A stretch of DNA of 58,062 nt from an uncultured Mobiluncus sp. (GTDB lineage: Bacteria; Actinomycetota; Actinomycetes; Actinomycetales; Actinomycetaceae): positions 1-58,062 of the forward strand of contig NZ_CALUCZ010000018.1 in assembly GCF_943914685.1 (NCBI RefSeq). The letters are read 5' to 3'. How positions within the stretch are numbered: the stretch's first letter is position 1; every line of letters starts with the position of its first letter. The notes beneath the pieces were generated by a model. It saw only the letters and a list, made by a program, of their open reading frames with translations, searched no databases and was not told the origin of the DNA. A program made the translations under genes and the position numbers. Positions 14,433 to 24,083 of this stretch are shown here, in pieces.

Positions 14433-15887
14433 ATGACCCAACGTTTATTCGGTACTGACGGAGTTCGCGGACTTGCCAACGAAGACATCACCGCGGAACT
14501 GGCTTTGAACTTGGGAGTGGCTGCGGCTCGCCTGGTGGTAGAAGAAAAAATTATGGCCACCGGTCAGATGCCCATCGTGAGAGATTTGTTGAAAGAGCAG
14601 CGCGAATCGGCGATGACGGAATCACGCACCGGGATTAAACGTCCCCGCCTGATCCCAGAGGAACCCGCCAAGCCGCGAGCCATCATTGGCCGCGATACAC
14701 GTGTTTCGGGACAATTCCTGGATCACGCCCTAGCGGCGGGACTGTCCAGCGCCGGCATGGATGTGACCAGGGTCGGGGTCATTCCGACTCCAGGCGTCGC
14801 CTATCTCACGGAATCCCAAGACATCGAGTTGGGCGTGGTCATCAGCGCGTCGCACAACCCGATGCAAGACAACGGCATCAAGTTCTTTGCCCGCGGCGGT
14901 TACAAACTCCCTGACGAAATGGAGGACCGAGTCCAAGCCATGCTGGGCCAGAACTGGGAACGGCCCCTCGGCTCCGGGGTCGGCGACGTGGTGGCAAACG
15001 GTAAAGCCGCCGACGATGCCTATGTCAATCACCTGGTAGACACGGTTCCGGTGTCTTTGCACGGCCTGAAAATCGTGGTGGACTGCGCCAACGGAGCGGC
15101 TTCGGAAATCGGTCCGCGGGCGCTGCGTGAAGCCGGCGCTGACGTCGTCGTGATTAACGCCTCTCCCGATGGGCGCAACATCAACCTGAACTGCGGTTCG
15201 ACCCACCCCAAGCAGCTGAAATCCATGGTGGTAGCCGCAGGGGCAGACTTCGGGGTGGCGTTCGACGGGGACGCCGACCGCTGCTTGGCGGTGGACGGTG
15301 CCGGAAACCTAGTAGATGGCGACCAAATCATGGGTATGTTGGCCTTGGATATGCACCGGGCCGGAATACTGACTGATGACACCCTGGTGCTGACCGTGAT
15401 GAGTAATCTCGGGTTGCGTTTAGCGATGCAGCAGGTAGGAATCAAGACTCCCACCACCGCGGTAGGGGACCGCTACGTGCTGGAGGAAATGCGCGCTCAC
15501 GGCTACATTTTGGGCGGGGAACAGTCCGGCCACGTTATTAATGCCCGCTACGCCACCACCGGCGACGGTATCCTCACCGCTCTGCAGGTAGCGGCGACTG
15601 TCGCCTCCCACCAGGCCCCTCTCAGCGAACTCGTGTCGCCTATCCAAAAGCTGCCCCAAACCCTGATTAATGTTCCCGGAGTGGACAAGACTCGCGTGGA
15701 CGACCCGCGCTTGGCCCAGGACGTCGCGCAGGCGGAAACGCGTCTGGGGGATACCGGTCGGGTGCTGCTGCGGTCTTCCGGTACAGAACCCCTGGTGCGG
15801 GTCATGGTAGAAGCCGCGACTCAGGAACAGGCTGATGCGGAGGCACAAACCCTCGCCAGCCGGGTGCAGGAACTATTAGCGCTGTAA
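14433..15887 (+). CDS. glmM: phosphoglucosamine mutase
   Basis: The 484-residue protein converts glucosamine-6-phosphate to glucosamine-1-phosphate for UDP-GlcNAc and peptidoglycan synthesis. It begins MTQRLFGTDGVRGLANEDIT after GGAGG. The phospho-serine loop ISASHNPMQDNG places the catalytic Ser at 140, and the metal loop is GVAFDGDADRC near 275. The sugar loop GEQSGHVI and the phosphate loop RSSGTEPLVRVM are intact. It is about 35 residues longer than usual because of an insertion near 36-75 (around QMPIVRDLLKEQRESAMTES), between the first strand and the catalytic serine. It lies directly upstream of glmS, the preceding enzyme of the pathway. Confidence 0.97.
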   Translation: MTQRLFGTDGVRGLANEDITAELALNLGVAAARLVVEEKIMATGQMPIVRDLLKEQRESAMTESRTGIKRPRLIPEEPAKPRAIIGRDTRVSGQFLDHALAAGLSSAGMDVTRVGVIPTPGVAYLTESQDIELGVVISASHNPMQDNGIKFFARGGYKLPDEMEDRVQAMLGQNWERPLGSGVGDVVANGKAADDAYVNHLVDTVPVSLHGLKIVVDCANGAASEIGPRALREAGADVVVINASPDGRNINLNCGSTHPKQLKSMVVAAGADFGVAFDGDADRCLAVDGAGNLVDGDQIMGMLALDMHRAGILTDDTLVLTVMSNLGLRLAMQQVGIKTPTTAVGDRYVLEEMRAHGYILGGEQSGHVINARYATTGDGILTALQVAATVASHQAPLSELVSPIQKLPQTLINVPGVDKTRVDDPRLAQDVAQAETRLGDTGRVLLRSSGTEPLVRVMVEAATQEQADAEAQTLASRVQELLAL

Positions 15888-15912
15888 AACCGCGCCGTGA
15901 AAGCGAGGAAAT

Positions 15913-17922
15913 GTGTGTGGAATTGTCGGTGCCGTCGGCAGCGAGAGCGCCAAGGTAGCTGAGGAAACTGTCCTCGAGGGGCTGTCTCGCCTGGAATACC
16001 GCGGCTATGATTCAGCCGGAATCGCGGTGGTTGACGCGACCAGTGCGAACCCCAAAATTACGGTCGAAAAGGAAGTTGGAAAGCTCTCTGAACTGCGCAA
16101 AACCTTAGAAAAGCGCCCTTTGCCCAACGCCACCACCGCGATTGGGCACACCCGTTGGGCCACCCACGGGGGCGTCACTCGTGACAACGCCCACCCCCAC
16201 CTGTCTTATGACGGAAAACTGGCGTTAATACACAACGGCATCATCGAGAACGCGGAACCTTACCGCGCTCACCTAGAAGCGCTGGGCATCAAATGCGTCA
16301 GCGAAACCGACACCGAAGTGGTCGCTCACCTGCTGGAGCGTGCCTACCTAGCCGAACCGGGCGGGAACGCTGACAACACTGGTGAACAGTCGATTACCCC
16401 GGGAACTATCCCCTTGCATAGCCTAGATTCGAACCTGAGCTGCGCGGCGGGGGCAACCCGGTTGGCGCGGGCGATGCTGAAGGTCACCAGGGATTTGGAG
16501 GGTTCGTTCACCCTGTTGGTGCAGCACGTGGACGCGCCGGGCGTGATTGTGGCGGCGCGGCGGTCGTCTCCGCTGGTACTGGGGTTGTCACAAGGGACGA
16601 ATTTCCTCGGTTCTGACGTTTTGGCTTTCGCGGCGCGCACGAAACAGGCACTGGAAATTGGTCAGGACGAAGTGGTGGTCGTGACCCCGGCCGGAGTGCT
16701 GGTCATGGACCAGCAGGGCAACGAAATCCTGCACACGCAAGGCCTGGAAGTTATCGCCCAGGATCCCGCCCAGCGCAAACGGGCTTTTGAAGTCGATTTC
16801 GCGACCGACCGCGTCACCAAAGAGGGTTTCGACACCTTTATGGAAAAGGAAATCCGGGAACAACCCCGGGCGGTGGGGGACACCATTGCGGGACGGCTGG
16901 ACGCCGCCGAGGCGCTGACTTTGGACGAACTGCGGATTGAAGCCGAAGTGTTTCGTTCCATCACCTCGGTGATTATTGTGGCCTGCGGCACGGCCTCGTA
17001 TGCCGGACAGGTGGCCCGCTACGCTATCGAACACTGGTGCCGGATTCCGTGTGAGGTCGAACTGGCGCACGAGTTTCGTTATCGGGACCCGGTGGTGAGC
17101 CGGCGCACCCTGGTAGTGGCGATTTCGCAGTCCGGGGAGACCATGGACACAATTATGGCCATTCGTCACGCCCGCGAACAGGGGGCACGGGTCCTGGCCA
17201 TCGTGAACACGCCCGGCTCCACAATTTCTCGTGAGGCCGACGCGGTACTGCTGACCCACGCCGGGCCGGAGATTGCGGTGGCCTCCACCAAGGCGTTTAC
17301 GGCCCAGATAGCGGCGTGTTACCTGTTAGGTTTGTATCTAGCTCAGGTTCGCGGCAACAAATATGCCGACGAAATCGCGGATTACCTGGAAAAACTTGGT
17401 CAGATGCCGGCGCGAATGCAAACCGTTTTGGACCGTTACGCCGGCTCCGCTGACTTGGGCGCGAACCTTGACGACATCAATTCGGTCATCTTCCTGGGGC
17501 GCCACGTCGGTTTCCCGGTGGCGCTGGAAGGGGCGCTGAAACTGAAAGAAATCGCCTATCTGCACGCCGAAGGCTTCGCGGCCGGTGAGCTGAAGCACGG
17601 CCCTATTGCCCAGGTAGAGTCCGGGCAGCCGGTTGTGATCATTGTTCCCACCCCGCGCCGACCCGAGTTGCACCGCAAAGTCGTGTCCAATATCGAAGAA
17701 GTCCGGGCGCGCGGGGCTGTGACTCTGGTGGTGGCCGAAGACGGGGACGATTCCGTGAACGAGTTTGCGGACGTGGTGTGGCGAGTGCCTCCCACGCCCA
17801 CCTTGATGCGTCCCCTAGTGGACGTGATTCCGTTGCAGCTGCTGGCTTTGCGTATGGCGGGACACCTGGGATACGACGTGGACCAGCCGCGTAACCTGGC
17901 CAAGTCGGTCACGGTGGAATAG
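15913..17922 (+). CDS. glmS: glutamine--fructose-6-phosphate aminotransferase (isomerizing)
   Basis: The start is a GTG at 15913 so that the processed enzyme begins CGIVGAVG, with Cys at position 2 as the glutaminase nucleophile; an out-of-frame ATG lies two bases upstream. The N-terminal glutaminase domain shows GHTRWATHG and HNGIIENAEP. Two SIS domains follow (SQSGETMDT near 400, then HGPIAQV), and the protein ends NLAKSVTVE. At 669 residues it exceeds the usual 610 because of an insertion near 150-185 (GGNADNTGEQSITPGTI and following) in the glutaminase domain. It makes glucosamine-6-phosphate, the substrate of GlmM encoded 25 nt upstream. Confidence 0.97.
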   Translation: MCGIVGAVGSESAKVAEETVLEGLSRLEYRGYDSAGIAVVDATSANPKITVEKEVGKLSELRKTLEKRPLPNATTAIGHTRWATHGGVTRDNAHPHLSYDGKLALIHNGIIENAEPYRAHLEALGIKCVSETDTEVVAHLLERAYLAEPGGNADNTGEQSITPGTIPLHSLDSNLSCAAGATRLARAMLKVTRDLEGSFTLLVQHVDAPGVIVAARRSSPLVLGLSQGTNFLGSDVLAFAARTKQALEIGQDEVVVVTPAGVLVMDQQGNEILHTQGLEVIAQDPAQRKRAFEVDFATDRVTKEGFDTFMEKEIREQPRAVGDTIAGRLDAAEALTLDELRIEAEVFRSITSVIIVACGTASYAGQVARYAIEHWCRIPCEVELAHEFRYRDPVVSRRTLVVAISQSGETMDTIMAIRHAREQGARVLAIVNTPGSTISREADAVLLTHAGPEIAVASTKAFTAQIAACYLLGLYLAQVRGNKYADEIADYLEKLGQMPARMQTVLDRYAGSADLGANLDDINSVIFLGRHVGFPVALEGALKLKEIAYLHAEGFAAGELKHGPIAQVESGQPVVIIVPTPRRPELHRKVVSNIEEVRARGAVTLVVAEDGDDSVNEFADVVWRVPPTPTLMRPLVDVIPLQLLALRMAGHLGYDVDQPRNLAKSVTVE

Positions 17923-17937
17923 AGCCTCGCGGGCAAT

Positions 17938-18681
17938 ATGCTGACCCCGGTGTTTCCAGACGCGGCTCCCGCCCTAGCCCTGCTGCTTAAAGCGGGCGGG
18001 GATAGCGGTTGGGTGCCGATTTCGCAAACCATCACGGAATGGATTCACAGCTTTGCCGGTTCCCCTTTGGCCCTGCTGGTTTTAGCGAGTCTGTGCTTTA
18101 CAGACGCTTTTTTCCCACCCGTGCCCGCCGAGTCAATCGTCATCGGCTTAACTTCGTGGTACTTCGCCGCTCCCGGCCACGTTGTGCCACTCCCGGGCAT
18201 TTTTCTGTGTGCCGTCATCGGAGCGACCCTCGGTGATTCTTTCGCTTTCTTTCTGGGGACCCGTATTCACGTGCAGCGCATTAAATCGTGGCGGAACGGC
18301 AAGGGTGAACAGGTTTTCGAGCGAACCGCGAAACTTTTGCACAAGCGCGGTACATCGTTTATCTTTGCGGCGCGCTTTGTGCCCGGTGGGCGAGTGGCGG
18401 TCAATATGTGTGCTGGAGCGACCGGTTTTTCCTACAGTCGTTTCTTGCGCACCGACCTGGCTGCCGTAATCTGTTGGGTGTCCTACGGAATGTCTATCGG
18501 CTTTGCCTCCGGGAGTATCCTAGGGCCAGTCAATCCGCTGTTAGCGACCGTGGTAGGAATGGTGGGGGGAGTAATCCTCAGCCTCTTGCTGGACCGTTTG
18601 GTCGCCTGGGTGCAGCGGCGGTTTCAGCCGGGCCGCCCCGATTCGTCAGAGGAATCGACCGGTAGCGAACCGCAGAAGTGA
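17938..18681 (+). CDS. DedA/VTT-domain membrane protein
   Basis: The 247-residue membrane protein has the DedA pattern: a re-entrant region FFPPVPAESIVIG near 60-72, GDSFAFFLGTRI near 99-110, and the basic-proline signature FIFAARFVPGGRVAVNMCAG near 142-161, followed by two to three hydrophobic helices. DedA proteins act as flippases for undecaprenyl phosphate or phospholipid. Position after glmM-glmS, which feed peptidoglycan precursors, fits recycling of the lipid carrier. It starts at an ATG 15 nt after the glmS stop with only a weak ribosome site (GCGGGC), so coupling is likely. The charged C-terminal tail is disordered. Confidence 0.88.
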   Translation: MLTPVFPDAAPALALLLKAGGDSGWVPISQTITEWIHSFAGSPLALLVLASLCFTDAFFPPVPAESIVIGLTSWYFAAPGHVVPLPGIFLCAVIGATLGDSFAFFLGTRIHVQRIKSWRNGKGEQVFERTAKLLHKRGTSFIFAARFVPGGRVAVNMCAGATGFSYSRFLRTDLAAVICWVSYGMSIGFASGSILGPVNPLLATVVGMVGGVILSLLLDRLVAWVQRRFQPGRPDSSEESTGSEPQK

Positions 18682-18720
18682 ACGCAACGTCCTGGTGAGG
18701 CCGGTGAAGTGGGGTGGAGC

Positions 18721-19815
18721 CTAAATTTTGCGCAGGTGCAGGCGGTGCACGCGGTGGTCAGCGTTTTTCTCCAGGATCAGGGTGGCACGAGAACGGGTCG
18801 GAGCCACGTTTTCCTGGAGGTTTTTCAGGTTGACTTCGCGCCAAATTTGGCGGGCGTGAGAGTCTGCTTGTGCGTCGGTCCAAGCGGCAATCTCACGGAA
18901 GAAAGAGTCGGGTTGTTTGAAAGCGGTCGTGCGCAACTGCTGGAAACGCGACAGATACCACTGCTCGATATCCGCGGGGCGGGCGTGCAGATAGATAGAG
19001 AAATCAAAGAAATCCGACACTGCCAAGGAATTCTTGCCCCCGCCGGCAATCAGAGGCGGGGCTAACACGTTCAATCCCTCTAAGATGAGGACGTCCGGGG
19101 CACAAACCATCTGCGACTTACCGGGCACAATATCGTAGGTGACGTGCGAATATACCGGGGCAGCCACCTCGGGAGCCCCGGATTTTACCGCTGCCAGAAA
19201 ACGCAGCAGCCCACGACGGTCATAGGATTCCGGAAAACCTTTGCGGTCCATAATCCCGCGCGCCACCAGCTCAGCATTGGGGTACAGAAATCCGTCCGTA
19301 GTGACCAAATCGACCCGCGGAGTGCCCGGCCAGCGGCTCATCAACTCGCGCAACAGTCGCGACAGAGAAGACTTTCCCACCGCTACCGAACCGGCCACCC
19401 CAATCACAAAGGGAGTGTGCTGAACCGCGGATTCACCTAAGAAATCAGCCCGCCGGGAACGAATGTTGGTCGTTCCCGTGGCATAAATCTGCAACAGGGC
19501 GGTCAAAGGGCGATAAATCGCGTCAACCTCAGCCAAGTCGATAGGGTCGCCCAAGGCACGCAGACGCTCCACGTCAGCCTGGGTCAGCGGCAGAGGGGTC
19601 TGGTCCGACAGAGCCGACCACTGTTCCCTTGTGAACATGACAAAAGGTGAGGCAGTTTCTTCGAGACCCGAGGAAGTATGATGCGGGCGGGCGGCCATGA
19701 TTTCGCGCATCGCCGAACCGTATTGATATTCTCGCAGCTTTTCTTGGGTGCCACGAGGATCCGTCAGGAATTCCTCCATCAACTCGGTGGTGGGAGCGCC
19801 GAAATTTTCACTCAT
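18721..19815 (-). CDS. coaA: type I pantothenate kinase
   Basis: The 364-residue enzyme phosphorylates pantothenate with ATP, the first step of coenzyme A synthesis. It has the P-loop GVAGSVAVGKSS near 133-144, VDLVTTDGFLYPN near 162-174, KGFPESYDRRGLLRF near 185-199 and DVLILEGLNVL near 230-240, all typical of prokaryotic CoaA. I chose the ATG at 19815, which overlaps the preceding gene's stop in ATGA; a GTG at 19842 would add nine residues. The N-terminus is somewhat longer than in the E. coli enzyme (316 residues). The gene is coupled to an uncharacterised membrane-anchored protein and converges with dedA. Confidence 0.95.
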   Translation of the reverse strand: MSENFGAPTTELMEEFLTDPRGTQEKLREYQYGSAMREIMAARPHHTSSGLEETASPFVMFTREQWSALSDQTPLPLTQADVERLRALGDPIDLAEVDAIYRPLTALLQIYATGTTNIRSRRADFLGESAVQHTPFVIGVAGSVAVGKSSLSRLLRELMSRWPGTPRVDLVTTDGFLYPNAELVARGIMDRKGFPESYDRRGLLRFLAAVKSGAPEVAAPVYSHVTYDIVPGKSQMVCAPDVLILEGLNVLAPPLIAGGGKNSLAVSDFFDFSIYLHARPADIEQWYLSRFQQLRTTAFKQPDSFFREIAAWTDAQADSHARQIWREVNLKNLQENVAPTRSRATLILEKNADHRVHRLHLRKI

Positions 19816-20933
19816 GACTTTTTGACCACCGACCCCAGGCACAAACTGCCGTCCTTGTCACGGTAGAAGTATGCGGAAGGTTCTTCCAACTGTGAGTGTG
19901 CCGCTCGGATATACATGGGGTAGGTGTTTTTCACCGCGTAAAGGTGAATGGACTCGGAACGTAAATCTTGCAACGCCTTGAACGTGTCGTCGTCCAAGCG
20001 TCCTTCCTCGTCATAGCGCAGTTTCCGGGAAGCCTCCGGGGTGTATTTCGTGATGCCTGGCGGAGGACTCCACTTCTCGCACAAGGTCGGATAGTTTTCT
20101 TCCGTGTCGGCACCATTGAATGGGTAGCTGGAACGCGCCATAATCCTGGCTACCAGGTAGGACACGTCCTCTGGAGTGACCGAATCCATCTTTCCGCCAT
20201 AAATTGCCGTCGGGCAGGAATATCGATCAGCTAACTCGCTCCAGCTGGTTCGCAACTCCACGTCGGAGTCCTTCCAAGACACGCCGTCCTCGGTAACTTT
20301 CGGGGTCTGTGACAAGGCATGCAGCAGAGCCTTTTGGGCGGGCGGAGTCGTGTAACGGTCGGTGAACACTTCCGGGGTAATCAGCCAGCAGCTGCGCTGC
20401 ATCGCGCCAAAATTTCCGGTTTGCAAATCCTTAAAGAAAGCCTGCATTCCGGCGAACTGTACCGGGTCGCCGGACTCGATGGTCTCTCTCTTGAGGTTCG
20501 CCGCAGCAGAACGGGTAGGCGTCGGGGTCTGTTTCTGGGTGCGGTTCGGGGTGACCCGGGTGGTCGCCTCGGAAACATTGTTGAATGATTTGGGATACTT
20601 GAGGTCTTGAACCCCCTCGAGGTTGAGCGTTGCCGAGGGAGAATCAGGGTCGTCTGCGGGGTCCGACTGTGGGGGAGCCAACCTCAGAGTGGAGTTGGTG
20701 CGGAAGTTAGAGCCGGTGACTTCCACAAGCAGCGCGGACGTGAGCTGTTCGGTCGGTTGAGAGCCGCCTGTTTCGTCGGGGTCGCGGTTAGGTATGGCGG
20801 CGATTTGCGGCGCGACGATGAACAGTGTCACCAGCACCAAAACAATCCCTGCCCCAGCCAGCATGAACAGCCCCGCGACGAGGTGCTTTGGGGTGGAAAG
20901 AAACCACAACTGGAGATTGTCCTTTTTCGACAT
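19812..20933 (-). CDS. membrane-anchored protein of unknown function, coupled to coaA
   Basis: The 373-residue protein has a short cytoplasmic start, one membrane helix near 18-41 (LVAGLFMLAGAGIVLVLVTL) and a large extracytoplasmic part. The helix is followed by a low-complexity linker rich in Pro, Asp, Ser and Thr, including TPTPTRS near 137. A C-terminal domain of about 200 residues follows (FKDLQTGNFGAMQRSCW, RYSCPTAIYGGKMDSV, YPTLCEKWSPP) with four cysteines that could pair outside the cell. AAAGGTAG precedes the ATG. I do not recognise a family. The 4-bp overlap with coaA shows co-transcription, but the link to coenzyme A may be only positional. Confidence 0.75.
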   Translation of the reverse strand: MSKKDNLQLWFLSTPKHLVAGLFMLAGAGIVLVLVTLFIVAPQIAAIPNRDPDETGGSQPTEQLTSALLVEVTGSNFRTNSTLRLAPPQSDPADDPDSPSATLNLEGVQDLKYPKSFNNVSEATTRVTPNRTQKQTPTPTRSAAANLKRETIESGDPVQFAGMQAFFKDLQTGNFGAMQRSCWLITPEVFTDRYTTPPAQKALLHALSQTPKVTEDGVSWKDSDVELRTSWSELADRYSCPTAIYGGKMDSVTPEDVSYLVARIMARSSYPFNGADTEENYPTLCEKWSPPPGITKYTPEASRKLRYDEEGRLDDDTFKALQDLRSESIHLYAVKNTYPMYIRAAHSQLEEPSAYFYRDKDGSLCLGSVVKKS

Positions 20934-21065
20934 GGCTACCTTTCACGAATACAGTGACCCCGCAGTAAAGTCATCGGGCTTTCCTAACTTTAAGATTACC
21001 TAGTTTTCCTGCCGGTTGAAAACCGTAAGCGCATCAAAGTCTCTGACTCAGTGCCGATTTTCGTC

Positions 21066-21080
21066 TAGGCTGAAATCGTG
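21066..21080 (+). promoter_or_regulatory. leaderless promoter of nnr
   Basis: TAGGCT at 21066-21071 is followed by six bases and the GTG start at 21078. There is no ribosome binding site, so the mRNA probably starts at the initiation codon. Confidence 0.45.
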
Positions 21081-22643
21081 ATTTGGGGATATGCGCCGGA
21101 TTTGATTGCACAAACGGAAAAACCTCTGGTCGCGCAGGCTGACCGAGAGCAAGGTCCGGACGCGCTGATGCGGCGAGCCGCCTACGCGCTGGCTCATCAC
21201 ACGCATCTGGCCTTGTCCGGAGCCTATGCGGACGTTAGCGTGACGCCGGTTCCCCGGGGACGCCGGTGCGTCCTAGTCTTGGTTGGAGCGGGCAACAACG
21301 GTGGCGACGGCCTGTACGGGGCGGCGTATCTGCGGCGGCGCGGCTATCCGGTCGCGGTCTTGCCGACCTCGAAACATATTCACGAGCGCGGTGCGGCGGC
21401 GGCACGGCGAGCCGGGGTAGAGTTTTGGCCCAGTGTGCTGCCCGAAACAGTTGGGGAGGCTCTGCACGCGCTAAAGGCGTGGAAACCGGTGGCCATTATT
21501 GATGCCATTATCGGTATCGGAGCCCGCCCGCCCCTGCGGGAACCCGCGCTATCCCTGGTCCGGGGTATCAGCGAGTTGCACAGCCAATGGCCGGAGGAGT
21601 CCTCACCCCTGGTGGTGGCCTGCGATCACCCCTCCGGCCTGGATTTATACCGGGGCGCCGAATTGGGTCCGCATCAGGGGCTGCTCCCAGCTGACCTGAC
21701 CGTGACGATGGGGGCGGCGAAAACCGGAATGCTGGTCGGTCCCGGCGCGCTTACGGTCGGCCGTCTGCAGGTTCAAGATATCGGACTGCCCCTACCGGCT
21801 ATGCAGCCCGGCGCGGGTCTGATTGAACGCGCTGACGTGCGCGAACTATGGCCCCGGCCGGAGTTCGCGGATCACAAATATTCCCGCGGAGTTTTGGGCG
21901 TAATGGCGGGGTCTGCACGCTATCCCGGTGCCGGAGTTTTGGTGACCAGTGCTGCCTTGAACGCGGGGGAGTCTTTTGTGCGTTACCTCGGCGAACCAGC
22001 GGTGCAGCCGGTAGTGTTGCAGGCGTGCCCGGAAGTTGTATTGGGAGAAGGCCGGTGCCAAGCCCGCATTATTGGTCCCGGTTTTACGGCTGGCTCGCCG
22101 CGGCATCGCGAACAAATGCTCGACGCATGGCGTCACCGCGACCCCGGCGAATTGGTGATTCTCGATGCCGGCGCGTTGGGACTGATTGGGACGGAAATCC
22201 AACCGGACGCAAACTGCCTGCTGACACCCCATGCCGGGGAAACAGCCGCCCTGGCCGACCAGCTCGGTCAGGAAACCACCCGGGAAACCATCGAGGCCAA
22301 CCCTTATGACTGGGCCTTACAGCTTGCCGCGGACACGCACGCCACCGTCCTTGTGAAAGGACCCACTACCACTATTGCCAACCCGGGGGGACAGGTCTAT
22401 TCCCTGACCCACGGCACCCCAGACTTGGCGACGGCGGGTTCCGGGGACGTGCTGGCGGGAATTTTGGGGTATGTGTTTGCCGCCGCGAATGCCCGGGCCC
22501 AGAAAACCGGAGAAACTTTGGATTTGGGGAAATTGGCAGCTGTCGCGGCCTGGCTGCACGCCGAAGCGGGCCGTTTAGCCGCCCCCACCCCTCGTGCCAC
22601 CGCCATTGTCAAGGCGATTCCCCAAGCTTTGGCCGGGCTATAA
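21078..22643 (+). CDS. nnr: bifunctional NAD(P)H-hydrate epimerase / ADP-dependent dehydratase
   Basis: The 521-residue protein repairs hydrated NAD(P)H. The N-terminal epimerase domain (1-230) shows VLVGAGNNGGDGLYGAAYLR near 70-89 and VACDHPSGLDLYRG near 178. The C-terminal ribokinase-like dehydratase (240-521) shows KYSRGVLGVMAGSARYPGA near 263, LLTPHAGETAAL near 377 and the signature TAGSGDVLAGILG near 455, where the Asp is catalytic. The long frame begins at GTG 21078, six bases after a TAGGCT -10, apparently leaderless. It is followed by alr and tsaE, the common actinobacterial order. Confidence 0.95.
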   Translation: MIWGYAPDLIAQTEKPLVAQADREQGPDALMRRAAYALAHHTHLALSGAYADVSVTPVPRGRRCVLVLVGAGNNGGDGLYGAAYLRRRGYPVAVLPTSKHIHERGAAAARRAGVEFWPSVLPETVGEALHALKAWKPVAIIDAIIGIGARPPLREPALSLVRGISELHSQWPEESSPLVVACDHPSGLDLYRGAELGPHQGLLPADLTVTMGAAKTGMLVGPGALTVGRLQVQDIGLPLPAMQPGAGLIERADVRELWPRPEFADHKYSRGVLGVMAGSARYPGAGVLVTSAALNAGESFVRYLGEPAVQPVVLQACPEVVLGEGRCQARIIGPGFTAGSPRHREQMLDAWRHRDPGELVILDAGALGLIGTEIQPDANCLLTPHAGETAALADQLGQETTRETIEANPYDWALQLAADTHATVLVKGPTTTIANPGGQVYSLTHGTPDLATAGSGDVLAGILGYVFAAANARAQKTGETLDLGKLAAVAAWLHAEAGRLAAPTPRATAIVKAIPQALAGL

Positions 22644-22708
22644 ACTATCCCGGTCCCCCTAAACGTGACAAACTAGATAGTGCGAAAACAATTTTGTAAA
22701 GGAAGATT

Positions 22709-24037
22709 ATGACCAAAGTGGATATTCCCCAATGGCCGGTACGCGCCGTGGTGAATCTCAGTGCATATCGGGAAAATCTCGCCCAAATGCGTCGTTTTGC
22801 CCCGCACTGTCAACAGATGGCGATTGTGAAAGCTAACGCTTACGGACATGGTATCGAGCGCATGGCGCTGGCCGCGCTCGACGCCGGTGCGGAGTGGTTG
22901 GGCGTCGCTAAGGCGAGCGAGGCTTTCCAGCTGCGCAAATACCTTGATAAGCAAGGCGTCGCGCGTGACCACTTGGTCGACACGCCCACTTCGGCCATGA
23001 TGCGTTCGCGTCTGTACCAGATTGCCGCGATGGGACTGCCCACCGCGGCGCGACCCCGTATCCTGACCTGGCTGTATGCCCCGCAAACGGATTTGCAACA
23101 GGTCGTGAAAGCGGAAATCGACATTTCTGTCTCCACCTTGGATCAGCTGGATCAGGTTTCGCGCGCCTGTGACGCGGCCGGGCTGCGCTGCCGGGTTCAT
23201 CTGAAAGTTGATACCGGACTGTGCCGGGCCGGAGCGACCAATCAAGATTTTCCGGTGCTGTGCAAGCTGGCGCGGGCTCGGGAACGTGCCGGGCTCATCG
23301 AAGTCAGTGCTATCTGGTCCCATTTGGCTCGCGCGGACGAAGACACGGCCGCTGCTGAGTCTTTCACCAAGTCGCAGCTGAGTACCTTTGAGTGGGCTTG
23401 GGAGGTTGCTCAAGAGGCGGGTTTGCGCCCGAAACTGCGCCACATCGCCGCCACCGCGGGAATCATTTGGTATCCCGAGAGTCACTACGACCTGGTCAGG
23501 GTGGGGATTTCGGGATACGGTTTGAGTCCGAATCCCGAAATCGCATCGTCGTGGCAGCTGGGGGTGCGCCCGGTGATGCGACTGGAAACGAACGTGGTTC
23601 AGGTAAAAAGGGTTGAAAAAGGCGCCGCGGTTTCCTACGGCGGGGAATGGGTCGCGCCGGGACCGCGCTGGTTGGGGCTGCTGCCGATTGGATACGCCGA
23701 TGGCTTGCATCGCCTGGCAAAGAATCGCGGTGAAACCTGGATTAAAGGCCAGCTTGCCCCGATTGTGGGGCGGATTCCGATGGATCAAATCGTGGTTGAC
23801 CTGGGTCCGGCTGTGGACGATTCGGGGGATCCCGTGCCGTGCCCGGTCGAGCCGGGCGAACTGGCGATTATTTTTGGCGATGCCAAGGACCGCTTATTCG
23901 GGGGAATCCCGGGAGTTCCCTCGCTGCCAACCGCCGACGACTGGGCGGAATGGACCGATACCATCAACTATGAAGTTATTACCGGCATTTCCCCCAACGT
24001 GCCGCGGGTTTATGTTGAGGACCAGCCAGACTGCTGA
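22709..24037 (+). CDS. alr: alanine racemase
   Basis: The 442-residue PLP enzyme makes D-alanine for peptidoglycan. AIVKANAYGHG puts the PLP lysine at 41. The dimer-supplied tyrosine loop is visible in AAVSYGGEW near 310. Other landmarks are KVDTGLCRAG near 168, IWSHLARADE near 198 and GRIPMDQIVVDLG near 355. It is longer than the usual 370 residues, with extra sequence near 95-125 (SAMMRSRLYQIAAMGLPTAA) and a long C-terminal segment (FGGIPGVPSLPTADDWAEWT). AAAGGAAG precedes the ATG by 5 nt. No downstream partner is overlapping; tsaE follows after 46 nt. Confidence 0.96.
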   Translation: MTKVDIPQWPVRAVVNLSAYRENLAQMRRFAPHCQQMAIVKANAYGHGIERMALAALDAGAEWLGVAKASEAFQLRKYLDKQGVARDHLVDTPTSAMMRSRLYQIAAMGLPTAARPRILTWLYAPQTDLQQVVKAEIDISVSTLDQLDQVSRACDAAGLRCRVHLKVDTGLCRAGATNQDFPVLCKLARARERAGLIEVSAIWSHLARADEDTAAAESFTKSQLSTFEWAWEVAQEAGLRPKLRHIAATAGIIWYPESHYDLVRVGISGYGLSPNPEIASSWQLGVRPVMRLETNVVQVKRVEKGAAVSYGGEWVAPGPRWLGLLPIGYADGLHRLAKNRGETWIKGQLAPIVGRIPMDQIVVDLGPAVDDSGDPVPCPVEPGELAIIFGDAKDRLFGGIPGVPSLPTADDWAEWTDTINYEVITGISPNVPRVYVEDQPDC

Positions 24038-24083
24038 GATCTGAGAGCTAACGCAGGGGCTGTTGAATAACTGAGGAGGAACG

